Positions 1 to 9,212 of a DNA stretch of 64,000 nucleotides are shown piece after piece. This stretch comes from Alkalimonas mucilaginosa (GTDB taxonomy: Bacteria; Pseudomonadota; Gammaproteobacteria; Enterobacterales; Alteromonadaceae), in assembly GCF_036327005.1 (NCBI RefSeq), contig NZ_JAUGZK010000003.1, forward strand, positions 310,001-374,000, read 5' to 3'. Positions within the stretch are counted from its first letter, which is position 1. Each line of letters begins with the position of its first letter. The position numbers and the translations under genes are program-made. The notes below the pieces were generated by a model that saw only the letters and a program-made list of their open reading frames with translations, was not told the DNA's origin and ran no database searches.

Positions 1-66
1 CAGATGCGGCAACAAACAAAAAGCGGCCAATGGCTGGACATTGACCACCAACAACTGTATAAATAG
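1..66 (+). CDS. Possible 3' end of a truncated upstream gene
   Basis: The frame starting at base 1 is open for 21 codons and ends with TAG at 64-66. The residues (ending GQWLDIDHQQLYK) look like ordinary protein, but there is too little to recognise a family. If real, this is the C-terminus of a gene cut by the window edge, and its stop codon lies inside the LexA box of the next gene. It could equally be a chance open frame. Confidence 0.35.
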   Translation, partial: QMRQQTKSGQWLDIDHQQLYK

Positions 67-70
67 ACAG
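55..70. promoter_or_regulatory. LexA (SOS) box of yebG
   Basis: CTGTATAAATAGACAG matches the gammaproteobacterial LexA operator CTG-N10-CAG, including the AT-rich centre. It ends 32 bases before the yebG start codon. yebG is LexA-controlled in Escherichia coli, so the site and the gene support each other. Confidence 0.88.
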
Positions 71-102
71 TTCGTTATCATCAACCTATCTAAGGAGACA
101 AG

Positions 103-402
103 ATGGCGGTTATCGTCAAGTACGTGGTCGAGCGAAACGGAGAAGAAAAGATGACTTTTAGCTCAAAAGCAGAAGCAGATGCCTACGATAAAATGTTGGA
201 TATTGCAGATGAGTTAACCGAATTTCTCGAGCACAGCACTCTCATCCCTGAGCAGGCAACCCAGGAAGCTTTGGCCTTGTATCTGGCGCAACATAAGGAT
301 GAGCTGATAAGCCTGCTAAGCAATAAACGCAAAGCAGCACCCACCAAAACAAAAGCCACGCCAAGCTCACCGGCAACGACCGCTAAAGAGCAGGCAGCAT
401 AA
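103..402 (+). CDS. yebG: DNA damage-inducible protein YebG
   Basis: A 99-residue protein of the YebG family, a small SOS-induced protein whose biochemical role is still poorly known. The first 50 residues carry the family signature (MAVIVKYVVERNGEEKM, then the F-S-S-K-A-E-A-D-A-Y-D-K-M-L-D block). The C-terminal third is a low-complexity Ala/Thr/Pro/Lys tail that is probably disordered and could contact nucleic acid. The ATG has a good AAGGAG ribosome site at 92-97. A near-consensus LexA box at 55-70 predicts repression in normal growth and induction by DNA damage. The gene appears monocistronic, because an inverted repeat follows it and putA starts 261 bases later. Confidence 0.93.
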   Translation: MAVIVKYVVERNGEEKMTFSSKAEADAYDKMLDIADELTEFLEHSTLIPEQATQEALALYLAQHKDELISLLSNKRKAAPTKTKATPSSPATTAKEQAA

Positions 403-424
403 GCTTTTCCCCTCTTGCCCTGTA

Positions 425-452
425 TAAACTAACACCTGTCGGTGTTGGTTTA
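425..452 (+). terminator. Inverted repeat after yebG, possible terminator
   Basis: A 12-bp stem with one G-U pair (arms 425-436 and 441-452, loop TGTC) lies 22 bases after the yebG stop. The T tract is displaced (TTTTT at 460-464), so it may be a weak terminator or an operator-like palindrome in the yebG-putA spacer. Confidence 0.4.
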
Positions 453-663
453 GACGTCATTTTTATGCTGGATAGGCTATGCTTGCCACCATACAGGCAG
501 TATTTTATAGGGTAAATCAGCAGTTATGCCCTGTAATGTCATGGCCAAAGTAGCGATTAAACCAACATCTACTGTGTATTTTTCTTTAGAATACCAGCCA
601 TACGTCACGAAAAACTGCAGTCGTGTTGCAAGCGTCTGCGCCGCAGAATGAAAGGACCAAGCT

Positions 664-3600
664 ATGCTATTTCATGGTGACCTGACCACCGATTGCCCCA
701 TCAGACAAAAAATCCGTGATTTTTACCGCATTGATGAGAACGAAGTCATCAACCATATCCTGCCGCTGGCCGAGGTGGGTGTAAAAGCCCGCAGCCGAGC
801 CTGGGAGCGGGCACGACAAATTGTGCACAACATCCGTAAAGATCAGGATGGCCAGGGCGGTATTGATGCCTTATTGAATGAGTTTTCCCTCTCCAGTGAG
901 GAAGGAGTGGTATTGATGTGTCTGGCCGAAGCCCTGTTACGGGTGCCGGATAAACGTACTCAGGACTTGCTGATCCGCGACAAGCTGGCCAAAGGCGATT
1001 GGAGCTCACATCTCGGTAGCAGCGACTCCTTATTTGTCAATGCATCCTCCTGGGGCCTGCTGGTCACCGGCAAGATGGTAAATTACAGCGATAAAACCAA
1101 GGCTCAGCAATTTGGCATCCTGAAAAAAACCATTGGTCGCCTTGGTGAGCCAGTGATCCGCAAGTCGGTCAACTTTGCCATGAAAATCATGGGCAAGCAG
1201 TTTGTGATGGGCCAAACCATTGAAGACGCCATTGAACGAGCCGCGGACAAAGAGCAAAAAGGCTACGTCTACTCGTACGACATGCTGGGCGAAGGGGCCC
1301 GCACCATGAAGGATGCCGACTTTTACTACCAAAACTACCTGGACGCAACCCATGCCATTGGCAAAGCTGCCAATGGCCGGGGGCCCATTAAAAGTCCGGG
1401 AATTTCCGTTAAGTTGTCCGCCATCCATCCGCGCTATGAGTTCAGCCACCGCGATCGGGTGATGAATGAGTTGGTACCCAAGTTAAAAGCTCTGGCTTTG
1501 ATCGCCAAACAGTACGACATTGGTTTTACCGTGGATGCCGAAGAAGCCGATCGGTTGGATATGTCACTGGATGTAATTGAAGCCGTCTTCAGTGACGATG
1601 CACTGGGTGATTGGAATGGCTTTGGTTTAGCAGTTCAGGCCTATCAAAAGCGGGCTATTTTCGTTATTGAATGGGTCACGGAGCTGGCCCGCAGAGTGGG
1701 CCGTAAACTGATGGTCCGTCTGGTAAAAGGAGCCTACTGGGATACTGAAATTAAAACAACCCAGCAGCTTGGTTTAGCGCATTTTCCGGTCTTTACCCGC
1801 AAAGCGACCACCGATGTTTGCTACAAAGCCTGCGCAATAAAGTTGCTGGAAGCCCGCGATGTGCTCTACCCGCAATTTGCCACCCATAATGCCTACACTG
1901 CCGCCACTATTCTGGAAGTAGCGAAAGGCAATAATGTCGGCTTTGAGTTCCAGCGCCTGCATGGTATGGGAGAGTCACTGTTCGATCAAATTGTGCAAGA
2001 AGAAAAAATTCAGTGCCGTGTTTACGCACCTGTTGGTCAACACGAAAACTTGCTGGCCTATCTGGTGCGGCGTTTGCTGGAAAATGGCGCAAACTCGTCT
2101 TTTGTCAACGCCATTGTGGATACCAGCAAGCCGGTAGAAGCTCTGCTGCCTGACCCGGTTGAAACCCTGCAAGGCCTGCGCAATAAGCATAATAGCCAGA
2201 TTAGAATGCCCATCGATTTGTACGGAGCGGAGCGTGCCAACTCCAAAGGCATGGATCTGACCGATATCAATACCATCACGCCCTTTAAAGAGAACCTAGC
2301 GCGCTGGTTTGAAGAACACCGTATTGATGCCAGCCAGCTAGCTGAAGATGCTTTGCCGGTAAAAAACCCCGCCAATCACCAGGAAGTGATAGGTTCTGTC
2401 CGGCTGCACAGCGCGGATGAAATGCAGGCTTTGCTTGCCAATGCCGAAGCTGCCTTTCAAAGCTGGTCTGCCACGGATGTTAAAGAACGGGCCAACCTAT
2501 TGCGCCGTATTGCTGATATTCTGGAGCGGCATCATGATGAGTTGGTAGCACTTTGCATCAAAGAAGCAGGTAAAGTTGCCCAGGATGGGATCGATGAAGT
2601 GCGGGAAGCCGTTGACTTTTGTCGCTACTACGCAGCCAGGGCTGAAGAGCTGGCTACCGATGAGCGCTTTGAAGCACGGGGCGTTATTCTGTGTATCAGC
2701 CCCTGGAACTTCCCGCTGGCGATTTTCCTGGGGCAGGTTGCTGCCGCCATCGTTACCGGTAATACGGTGATAGCAAAACCGGCCGAGCAAACCAGCCTGA
2801 TTGCACTGCGAACCATAGAATTGATGCTGTCAGTTGGTATGCCAGAGCACGTTGTCCAGCCGGTGATTGCCCGCGGCAGTGAGGTGGGGAAAGTGATAGT
2901 GCCCGATCCCCGGATTCAGGCTGTAATGTTTACCGGCTCCACCGAGACAGGGACCATTATTTCGCAAACACTGGCTGCCCGTAGCGATACGCAAGTGCCA
3001 CTGATAGCCGAAACCGGCGGTCAAAACTGCATGATTGTCGATTCCACCGCCCTGCCGGAACAGGTGGTAGATGATGTGATTAGCTCCGGTTTCCAAAGTG
3101 CAGGTCAGCGCTGCTCTGCACTGCGGGTGCTGTTTATCCAGGATGATGTGGCCGATAGCATTATTGCCATGCTGATAGGAGCTTTGAAAGAGCTTCATGT
3201 CGGCGATCCGTCTTTATTATCGACCGATATTGGCCCAGTCATTGATGCCAAGGCATTAAAAAGCCTGACCGAGCATGTCAATGACCTGCAAGACAAAGCC
3301 AAGCTGCTTTACCAATGCCCTATCCCGGACAACACCACCAATGGCGCCTTCTTTTTTGCTCCCCGCTTGTATGAAATTAAGGACTTGTCTGTCCTGAAAC
3401 GGGAAGTATTTGGTCCTTGCGTGCACATCATTCGATACAAAGCCAATGAGCTGGACCAGGTGATTGATCAAATCAATGGTACCGGCTACGGACTTACCAT
3501 GGGTGTGCACTCACGGATTGAAGACCGTTGCGAATACCTGGCCAGGATGTCACGGGCTGGTAATGTTTATATCAACCGCAATATGATTGGTGCCATTGTC

Positions 3601-4467
3601 GGCGTGCAACCTTTTGGTGGCCGTGGTTTATCCGGTACTGGCCCCAAAGCCGGCGGCCCGAACTACCTGCAGCGACTGGTGAAAGAGAAAGCCTCACCGG
3701 ATAATGTACAAATGACCAGCCTGACTCCAGACGAGCTGGACTTGCACCATACCGAGGATGCGGATGAGCAGGTAGCTATTCTGATGGCAAACTCGCTGCG
3801 TGATGAAAAAATCTGGCGCTCCACCCCCTTGAATGACCGGGTTTCCGCTGTTCGCCAGCTTTTAGCAAAAATCGCGACGGTAGATATAATCGACGAGCTG
3901 GCGGATGATCTGGCCATGACGCTGGCTGATGCCCGCGCACAGCTCAACCGGTTGGAAAAACACATGCGCAAGTCTATCACCTTGCCAGGACCGACCGGCG
4001 AATCGAATACTCTGCATATTGAACCTCGTGGTTGTGTGGTCTGCTATGCCGATAAGAGTACTTCTTTTAACTTCTGGGCGATTTCTATTATCACCGCCCT
4101 TGCGGCCGGTAATACAGTCATCACTGTTGCATCAGAATTGTTTTACGAAGAAGCCGTTGCCTTTAAAGACAAGTTTATCGCCACCGGTGTTGCTGAGGGC
4201 GTCTTTCAGGTTGCCAGGCCCAATCAGTTGCAAGCTATTTTGGCCCACCCACACCTGGCAGGGGCTGTGGTTGCCGCCCGCTCCACACGCTTGGGCTACT
4301 TCAGCCAGCAACTGGCTCAACGCCAGGGTGCCATTTTGCCGGTGATCAGTGCCGAATATTACGATACTTTGATCAAACGCCTGGTCACAGAAAAGACCAT
4401 CAGCATCGATACCACTGCATCCGGTGGTAATACCTCGCTGATGACGCTGGTAGAAGATGAAGAGTAA
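664..4467 (+). CDS. putA: Bifunctional proline dehydrogenase / P5C dehydrogenase PutA
   Basis: A 1267-residue PutA that oxidises proline to glutamate in two steps: an FAD-dependent proline dehydrogenase makes P5C, and an NAD-dependent aldehyde dehydrogenase finishes the reaction. The PRODH barrel lies at about residues 180-480, with RLVKGAYWDTEIK near 352 and the YLVRRLLENGANSS segment near 466. The P5CDH domain follows at about 560-1010, with ISPWNFPLAIF near 680, ETGGQN near 785 and catalytic Cys817 in GQRCSALR. Residues 1080-1255 form the ALDH-like C-terminal domain of long PutAs. The N-terminus starts directly in the alpha domain and lacks the ribbon-helix-helix module of E. coli PutA, so this form should not repress its own gene. 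The start has an AAAGGA site 8-13 bases upstream. Confidence 0.97.
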   Translation: MLFHGDLTTDCPIRQKIRDFYRIDENEVINHILPLAEVGVKARSRAWERARQIVHNIRKDQDGQGGIDALLNEFSLSSEEGVVLMCLAEALLRVPDKRTQDLLIRDKLAKGDWSSHLGSSDSLFVNASSWGLLVTGKMVNYSDKTKAQQFGILKKTIGRLGEPVIRKSVNFAMKIMGKQFVMGQTIEDAIERAADKEQKGYVYSYDMLGEGARTMKDADFYYQNYLDATHAIGKAANGRGPIKSPGISVKLSAIHPRYEFSHRDRVMNELVPKLKALALIAKQYDIGFTVDAEEADRLDMSLDVIEAVFSDDALGDWNGFGLAVQAYQKRAIFVIEWVTELARRVGRKLMVRLVKGAYWDTEIKTTQQLGLAHFPVFTRKATTDVCYKACAIKLLEARDVLYPQFATHNAYTAATILEVAKGNNVGFEFQRLHGMGESLFDQIVQEEKIQCRVYAPVGQHENLLAYLVRRLLENGANSSFVNAIVDTSKPVEALLPDPVETLQGLRNKHNSQIRMPIDLYGAERANSKGMDLTDINTITPFKENLARWFEEHRIDASQLAEDALPVKNPANHQEVIGSVRLHSADEMQALLANAEAAFQSWSATDVKERANLLRRIADILERHHDELVALCIKEAGKVAQDGIDEVREAVDFCRYYAARAEELATDERFEARGVILCISPWNFPLAIFLGQVAAAIVTGNTVIAKPAEQTSLIALRTIELMLSVGMPEHVVQPVIARGSEVGKVIVPDPRIQAVMFTGSTETGTIISQTLAARSDTQVPLIAETGGQNCMIVDSTALPEQVVDDVISSGFQSAGQRCSALRVLFIQDDVADSIIAMLIGALKELHVGDPSLLSTDIGPVIDAKALKSLTEHVNDLQDKAKLLYQCPIPDNTTNGAFFFAPRLYEIKDLSVLKREVFGPCVHIIRYKANELDQVIDQINGTGYGLTMGVHSRIEDRCEYLARMSRAGNVYINRNMIGAIVGVQPFGGRGLSGTGPKAGGPNYLQRLVKEKASPDNVQMTSLTPDELDLHHTEDADEQVAILMANSLRDEKIWRSTPLNDRVSAVRQLLAKIATVDIIDELADDLAMTLADARAQLNRLEKHMRKSITLPGPTGESNTLHIEPRGCVVCYADKSTSFNFWAISIITALAAGNTVITVASELFYEEAVAFKDKFIATGVAEGVFQVARPNQLQAILAHPHLAGAVVAARSTRLGYFSQQLAQRQGAILPVISAEYYDTLIKRLVTEKTISIDTTASGGNTSLMTLVEDEE

Positions 4468-4492
4468 AGGCTACCACTAGCCTCACTCAGCT

Positions 4493-4524
4493 AGCCGGAC
4501 ATGCTTTGATGGTCCGGCTTTTTT
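4493..4524 (+). terminator. Rho-independent terminator of putA
   Basis: A perfect 8-bp stem AGCCGGAC / GTCCGGCT (4493-4500 with 4512-4519) is followed directly by TTTTTT. It lies 25 bases after the putA stop codon. Confidence 0.88.
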
Positions 4525-4656
4525 ACACCAAGGTAGCCACAAAGCCATAGTCCGTAGACTTTCTGCGGCCAGCAGCACCCAACCAGCATGGGCTTTATGC
4601 CTTTATTTTGTTAACCTTGCTAAAAAATAACAACAATCATTGGAGTTTATACCTGC

Positions 4657-6816
4657 ATGAAATACACCCTGCCCTTGATTACAGCTGCGCTGTTAACCGC
4701 CTGCAGTGGAGGCCAATCCATTACCGATGCATCCCAACACCACAACAGCCAAAGTCCACACAATCTAAGCTACCCAGAGACCAATCGCGGCTCAGTGGTA
4801 GACCACTACTTTGGCCGGCAAGTCGCCGACCCATACCGCTGGCTGGAAGATGATCGCAGCAGCGAAACCGAAGCCTGGGTAAAAGCCCAGAATGAACTGA
4901 CCTTCGCTTATCTGGAACACATCCCTTATCGAAGCAACATCCGACAACGCCTGCAGGACTCCTGGAACTTTGAACGCTTAGGTGCTCCTTTTCAGGAAGG
5001 AGACTATACCTATTTTTACCGCAACGATGGCCTGCAAAACCAGTTTGTGCTCTACCGGCAAAAAGATGGTAGTGAACCAGAAGTGTTTCTCGATCCCAAC
5101 ACATTCAGTGCAGATGGCACCACCTCACTGGCTACGATTCGATTCTCCCGTGATGGCAGTCTGGCTGCTTATGCTATCTCCGAGGGCGGCAGCGACTGGC
5201 GTAAAATTATTGTAATCGATACCAAGACCGGCCAGCAAATCGGCGACGTACTGGTCGATATCAAATTCAGTGGTATCAGCTGGTTTGGTAATGAAGGCTT
5301 CTACTACTCCAGCTACGACAAGCCGGATGGCAGCGAGCTCTCTGCCATGACCGATCAGCACAAGTTGTACTACCACAAGCTTGGGACACCACAATCAGAC
5401 GATCAGGTGATTTTTGGCGCTGCCGAAGCAGAGCAACACCGCTATGTCGGTGCCACCGTGACGGAAGATGATCGCTACTTGCTGGTCTCAGCAGCAGTAT
5501 CTACCTCGGGCAATAAGCTTTTCATCAAAGATCTAACCAAACCAGCCGACGGCTTTACAGCGATTGTTGATACACCCACACACGATGTCAACTTCCTGAC
5601 ATCAAAAGGCGATCAACTGTTTTTAGTGACCAACCGTGATGCACCAAATCGCCGTGTGGTGGTTGCAAAAGCGGCCAAACCTCAGCCTGAATACTGGCAG
5701 GAACTGATCCCGCAAACCGAACATGTACTCCGAGCCTCTACCGGCGCCGGTTTCATCTTCGCCAATTACATTGTCGATGCTGTCGCTAAGGTAAAGCAGT
5801 TTGATTACGAGGGTAAACTGGTTCGCCAAATTGAACTGCCTGGCGTTGGCAGTGCCGGCGGTTTTAACGGCAAAACCGATGCTGAAACGCTTTATTTTAG
5901 CTTTACCAACTACATCAGCCCTGGCAGCATCTATCAACTGGATCCACACAGCGGTGAAACCGCTTTGTATAACCGACCAGACACCAGCTTCGATCCTGCC
6001 AACTACACTTCGGAGCAGGTATTTTACAGCTCGAAAGATGGCACCCGCATCCCAATGATCATCAGCTACCGTACTGATCTGCAGCGCGATGGCAACAACC
6101 CGACCATTCTGTACGGTTACGGTGGTTTTAATGTCAGCCTTACTCCCTCCTTCAGTGTTTCCAATGCAGTCTGGATGGATATGGGCGGTATTTATGCAGT
6201 CGCCAACATCCGTGGTGGCGGTGAGTATGGCAAAGACTGGCACGATGCAGGCCGTCAGATGAACCGGCAAAATGTGTTTGATGACTTTATTGCTGCCGCT
6301 GAATACCTGATTGACAGTAAGTACACCAGTGCCGAAAAGCTGGCTATTCGTGGTGGCTCCAATGGAGGCTTACTGGTTGCTGCAGCTTCTACCCAGCGCC
6401 CTGAACTGTTCAAAGTCGCTATCCCGGCAGTTGGAGTGCTGGATATGCTGCGTTACCACACCTTTACTGCCGGCGCCGGCTGGGCATACGATTACGGTAC
6501 CGCGGATCAAAGTGAGGCCATGTTCGAATACTTGCTTGGTTACTCGCCGGTACACAATGTGCGGGCAGGTGTGAATCATCCGGCTACCATGGTCACCACG
6601 GCTGATCATGATGATCGAGTGGTCCCTGCCCACTCGTTCAAGTACGTGGCAGAGCTGCAAGCCAAAGACGGTGGTAAGCACCCGCAACTGATCCGGGTAG
6701 ATGTTAATGCCGGCCATGGTGCGGGTATGCCGGTATCGATGATCATCGATCAGGCCGCCGATGTATTTTCCTTTATCCTGTACAACATGGGTTATGAGGA
6801 ACTACCGAAGCAATAA
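4657..6816 (+). CDS. Prolyl oligopeptidase (S9A), lipoprotein
   Basis: A 719-residue prolyl oligopeptidase that cleaves short peptides after proline. The N-terminus is a lipoprotein signal with lipobox LTAC (Cys16), so the enzyme should be anchored in the cell envelope, unlike cytosolic family members. Residues of about 40-110 and 450-719 form the alpha/beta-hydrolase part around a seven-bladed propeller at about 110-440. The catalytic triad is visible: Ser568 in GGSNGG, Asp652 in HDDRVVP and His687 in AGHGAG. It sits right behind putA with its own leader and terminators on both sides. Together they suggest a peptide-to-proline catabolic route, although co-regulation is not shown. The start is chosen because the lipobox begins from this ATG. 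Confidence 0.95.
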   Translation: MKYTLPLITAALLTACSGGQSITDASQHHNSQSPHNLSYPETNRGSVVDHYFGRQVADPYRWLEDDRSSETEAWVKAQNELTFAYLEHIPYRSNIRQRLQDSWNFERLGAPFQEGDYTYFYRNDGLQNQFVLYRQKDGSEPEVFLDPNTFSADGTTSLATIRFSRDGSLAAYAISEGGSDWRKIIVIDTKTGQQIGDVLVDIKFSGISWFGNEGFYYSSYDKPDGSELSAMTDQHKLYYHKLGTPQSDDQVIFGAAEAEQHRYVGATVTEDDRYLLVSAAVSTSGNKLFIKDLTKPADGFTAIVDTPTHDVNFLTSKGDQLFLVTNRDAPNRRVVVAKAAKPQPEYWQELIPQTEHVLRASTGAGFIFANYIVDAVAKVKQFDYEGKLVRQIELPGVGSAGGFNGKTDAETLYFSFTNYISPGSIYQLDPHSGETALYNRPDTSFDPANYTSEQVFYSSKDGTRIPMIISYRTDLQRDGNNPTILYGYGGFNVSLTPSFSVSNAVWMDMGGIYAVANIRGGGEYGKDWHDAGRQMNRQNVFDDFIAAAEYLIDSKYTSAEKLAIRGGSNGGLLVAAASTQRPELFKVAIPAVGVLDMLRYHTFTAGAGWAYDYGTADQSEAMFEYLLGYSPVHNVRAGVNHPATMVTTADHDDRVVPAHSFKYVAELQAKDGGKHPQLIRVDVNAGHGAGMPVSMIIDQAADVFSFILYNMGYEELPKQ

Positions 6817-6837
6817 CAGCGCACTCCGCCCGTAACA

Positions 6838-6857
6838 ACGGCGCCCAAGGGCGCCGT
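6838..6857 (+). terminator. Terminator hairpin after the prolyl oligopeptidase
   Basis: A perfect 9-bp GC-rich stem ACGGCGCCC / GGGCGCCGT with an AA loop, 21 bases after the stop codon. The following tract CCTTCCGTTT is only moderately T-rich. Confidence 0.65.
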
Positions 6858-7000
6858 CCTTCCGTTTGCTCCGATACCAACTGGTAACCACAAGGTAAGT
6901 TCCGGTACAGCGGGACAGCGTGATACAATTTGGTGCTGGATCTAAAGCCGGCTTTACGGCATGCTAGCGCCCGCACTTTAACCATGCCGGAACACATAGC

Positions 7001-7867
7001 ATGCTGTACCTTTGGGTCGTTACCCTGCTCTGGGCTTTTTCATTTTCGCTGATTGGGGTCTACCTGGCCGGTCAGGTGGATGCATATTTCTCGGTACTAA
7101 GCCGGGTCGTGCTGGCTGCGGTGGTGTTTTTGCCTTGGTTACTGCGCCATAAAGTTGCCCCGCACATAGCCGCTCAACTGATGGCTATTGGTGCCATTCA
7201 GCTTGGACTGATGTATCTGTTCTATTATCAGTCTTTTTTGCTGCTGAGTGTGCCCGAGGTGCTGGTGTTTACCATCTTCACACCGGTCTACATTACTTTG
7301 CTGCATGATCTGCTGGAGGGACGCTTTCATCGCCGCTATTTGCTCAGCGCTGTGCTGGCCATCACTGGTGCTGCGGTGATGCGCTGGAACAGCCTGACAG
7401 ACGATTTCTGGCTGGGCTTTCTGGTGGTGCAAGGAGCCAACCTCTGCTTTGCCAGCGGCCAGGTACTGTACAAATACCGGCTGGCACATTGGCCTGCCGC
7501 AACACAACCTGCGCAGCATACGATTTTTGGCTGGTTTTATCTAGGTGCTCTGCTGATTGCTCTGCCAGCCTGGCTGCTGCTCGGTACCCCTCAATACCCA
7601 ACCACAGAATTGCAATGGAGCATCCTGCTCTGGCTGGGAGTAGTAGCATCCGGTCTGGGTTATTTTCTGTGGAACCTTGGAGCTACCAAGGTCAACAGCG
7701 GCCAGTTAGCAACCATGAACAATGTGCTGATCCCGGCAGGACTTATCGTCAATTTACTATTGTGGAACCGGGATACCGACTTACTGCGCCTGTCGGTTGG
7801 AGCAGGCATCATGCTACTGGCACTTTGGCTGGTCAGTTATCAGCGCCAGCCTGCTCAGCTCAGGTAG
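7001..7867 (+). CDS. yigM: EamA/DMT transporter, YigM (biotin transporter) family
   Basis: A 288-residue membrane protein with about ten hydrophobic segments and two EamA repeats. The N-terminus (WAFSFSLIGVYLAGQVDAYF) and the GVVASGLGYFLWNLGATKV segment closely follow E. coli YigM as I remember it. YigM has been reported as a biotin importer, so vitamin uptake is the best guess, but DMT proteins carry many substrates and the transported compound cannot be read from sequence. The ATG at 7001 lies only 13 bases after another in-frame-looking ATG context and has no strong ribosome site. The gene is followed after 6 bases by a broken murI fragment. Confidence 0.82.
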   Translation: MLYLWVVTLLWAFSFSLIGVYLAGQVDAYFSVLSRVVLAAVVFLPWLLRHKVAPHIAAQLMAIGAIQLGLMYLFYYQSFLLLSVPEVLVFTIFTPVYITLLHDLLEGRFHRRYLLSAVLAITGAAVMRWNSLTDDFWLGFLVVQGANLCFASGQVLYKYRLAHWPAATQPAQHTIFGWFYLGALLIALPAWLLLGTPQYPTTELQWSILLWLGVVASGLGYFLWNLGATKVNSGQLATMNNVLIPAGLIVNLLLWNRDTDLLRLSVGAGIMLLALWLVSYQRQPAQLR

Positions 7868-7873
7868 CAGCTT

Positions 7874-8084
7874 ATGATAGGACCCGTATTGATTTTTGAC
7901 TCTGGTGTAGGTGGTCTTTCCATTGCGCAGGCTTTAAGGCACCATCACCCGGAGATGCCGCTCAGCTACTGCTGTGATAATGCCTGGTTACCTTACCCAC
8001 CTGACAGATAGCTTTGCGCACCATGGCTTTCAAAGCACACAACGTTTGATCATCCCAGCTGATCACGAAAACTTACCTTGGTAG
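7874..8084 (+). pseudogene. murI: Remnant of glutamate racemase gene (murI)
   Basis: The frame from ATG 7874 codes 45 residues and stops at TAG 8009-8011. Its start (IGPVLIFDSGVGGLS, then CDNAWLPYP) is the unmistakable N-terminus of glutamate racemase, including the catalytic-region motif FDSGVGGLS. A working MurI has about 260 residues, so over 80 percent is missing. From about 7995 the other frame (0 mod 3) is open to TAG 8082-8084 (ending LIIPADHENLPW) and may be the old C-terminus fused by an internal deletion, but I cannot recognise that part. An intact murI must exist elsewhere, or D-glutamate must be made by another enzyme, if the cell makes peptidoglycan normally. Confidence 0.75.
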
Positions 8085-8095
8085 CCTTTCACTAC

Positions 8096-9139
8096 CTACA
8101 CTTTATGCTCAAGCAGCTCTCTTAAAGGCGCTGGTAAAATTTTTCGTAGTTTTTCAGTCAGCGACTTCTCATGCTTTTGCCATAGCACCCCCGCATAGAT
8201 AATACCCAGACCGATCGCAGTCAGCGCTATTGGAAACAGCCAACTGTCTTTGAGTACATCGGATGCAAGGTAGCTCAGGTAAATAAAACCCCCCAAAGCG
8301 CCAAAAATCACAAAAACCCGACGAATCAGCATTACACCTACTCCTATCATCAACAGATTGATGCAGAAATAGAAAAACTTTGACCACTCATTATCCGAGT
8401 TTTGCAAGCTCAGTCCGCCCCAGAACGCTAACACACCGACAAGATACAACCAAAAAGCATAATCAGCTTTCCCCCTAGCTCGCAGATCAACCCAAAATGC
8501 CAAGGCGATGATGACTAACCCTGAGTACATTGAGACCAGCTTCCTTAATCTCCAGCTAAAATAATCATCTGAAATCAGTACCGTAATATCCATACTCAGA
8601 TACCACAGGGTTACCGCAACAGGCATCAATAAAAAAGGGTATTTATAACGCCAGGCAACGATGGCTCCAATAGCTAAGGTGCCGAGCTCCATATAGAGCC
8701 AATTCCATTTGATGTAGCGATGGTAGTCCCGATACACGCTATCATCCGGCCAGAGCCCCAGCCACTGCTGCAGGCCATAGATAGCCAGTGGTGTTAAGCA
8801 CACCATAAAAGTGGCACAGATACCTGCCGGAATAGCCAGCTGTTTCGCTGCAAAGTGGTTTGTAATAATAAGAGCTACTGCGGCGTACAAAACTGCGATA
8901 GATACAATGCCTGCACCTCCAAAACTTTCCCAGCCAAGAGTCATAAACAATGTCATGGCGCCGATGGCAATGAAGCCCCCGAAGTAATAAAGCACATGCG
9001 TGAAAGTAAAACGGGGGCTGTCTGCCGTGCTAGCTTGTAGAAAATCATACAGCTTCTTTGCTTGCTCAGATGAAATGATGTGTTGCTCCACGGCATCCGT
9101 TAATGATTTTTTGGTTATCTTCATGCTTTTTCTCGTCAT
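8096..9139 (-). CDS. DUF2157-like multipass membrane protein
   Basis: A 347-residue protein with a short soluble N-terminal part (residues 1-45, containing ITKKSLTDAVEQHIISSEQA, which resembles the helical start of DUF2157 proteins) followed by some nine to ten hydrophobic helices and a basic C-terminus. No catalytic motif is visible and the function is unknown. Two starts are possible: ATG at 9139, or ATG at 9124 (MKITKK), which has a slightly better purine-rich upstream stretch. It is convergent with the murI remnant, with 11 bases between them. It shares direction with the DUF2804 gene upstream, 73 bases away. Confidence 0.7.
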   Translation of the reverse strand: MTRKSMKITKKSLTDAVEQHIISSEQAKKLYDFLQASTADSPRFTFTHVLYYFGGFIAIGAMTLFMTLGWESFGGAGIVSIAVLYAAVALIITNHFAAKQLAIPAGICATFMVCLTPLAIYGLQQWLGLWPDDSVYRDYHRYIKWNWLYMELGTLAIGAIVAWRYKYPFLLMPVAVTLWYLSMDITVLISDDYFSWRLRKLVSMYSGLVIIALAFWVDLRARGKADYAFWLYLVGVLAFWGGLSLQNSDNEWSKFFYFCINLLMIGVGVMLIRRVFVIFGALGGFIYLSYLASDVLKDSWLFPIALTAIGLGIIYAGVLWQKHEKSLTEKLRKILPAPLRELLEHKV

Positions 9140-9212
9140 CTGACTACTATGTCTAAAAAGGCTCTTGCATCAAGCAATTGCGCTCTCACTTGGTAGTGGC
9201 CCCTGCCAGGAC

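Noticed and set aside
5623..6270. 215-codon open frame on the minus strand
   Set aside because: Antisense to the prolyl oligopeptidase gene, which has a full catalytic triad.
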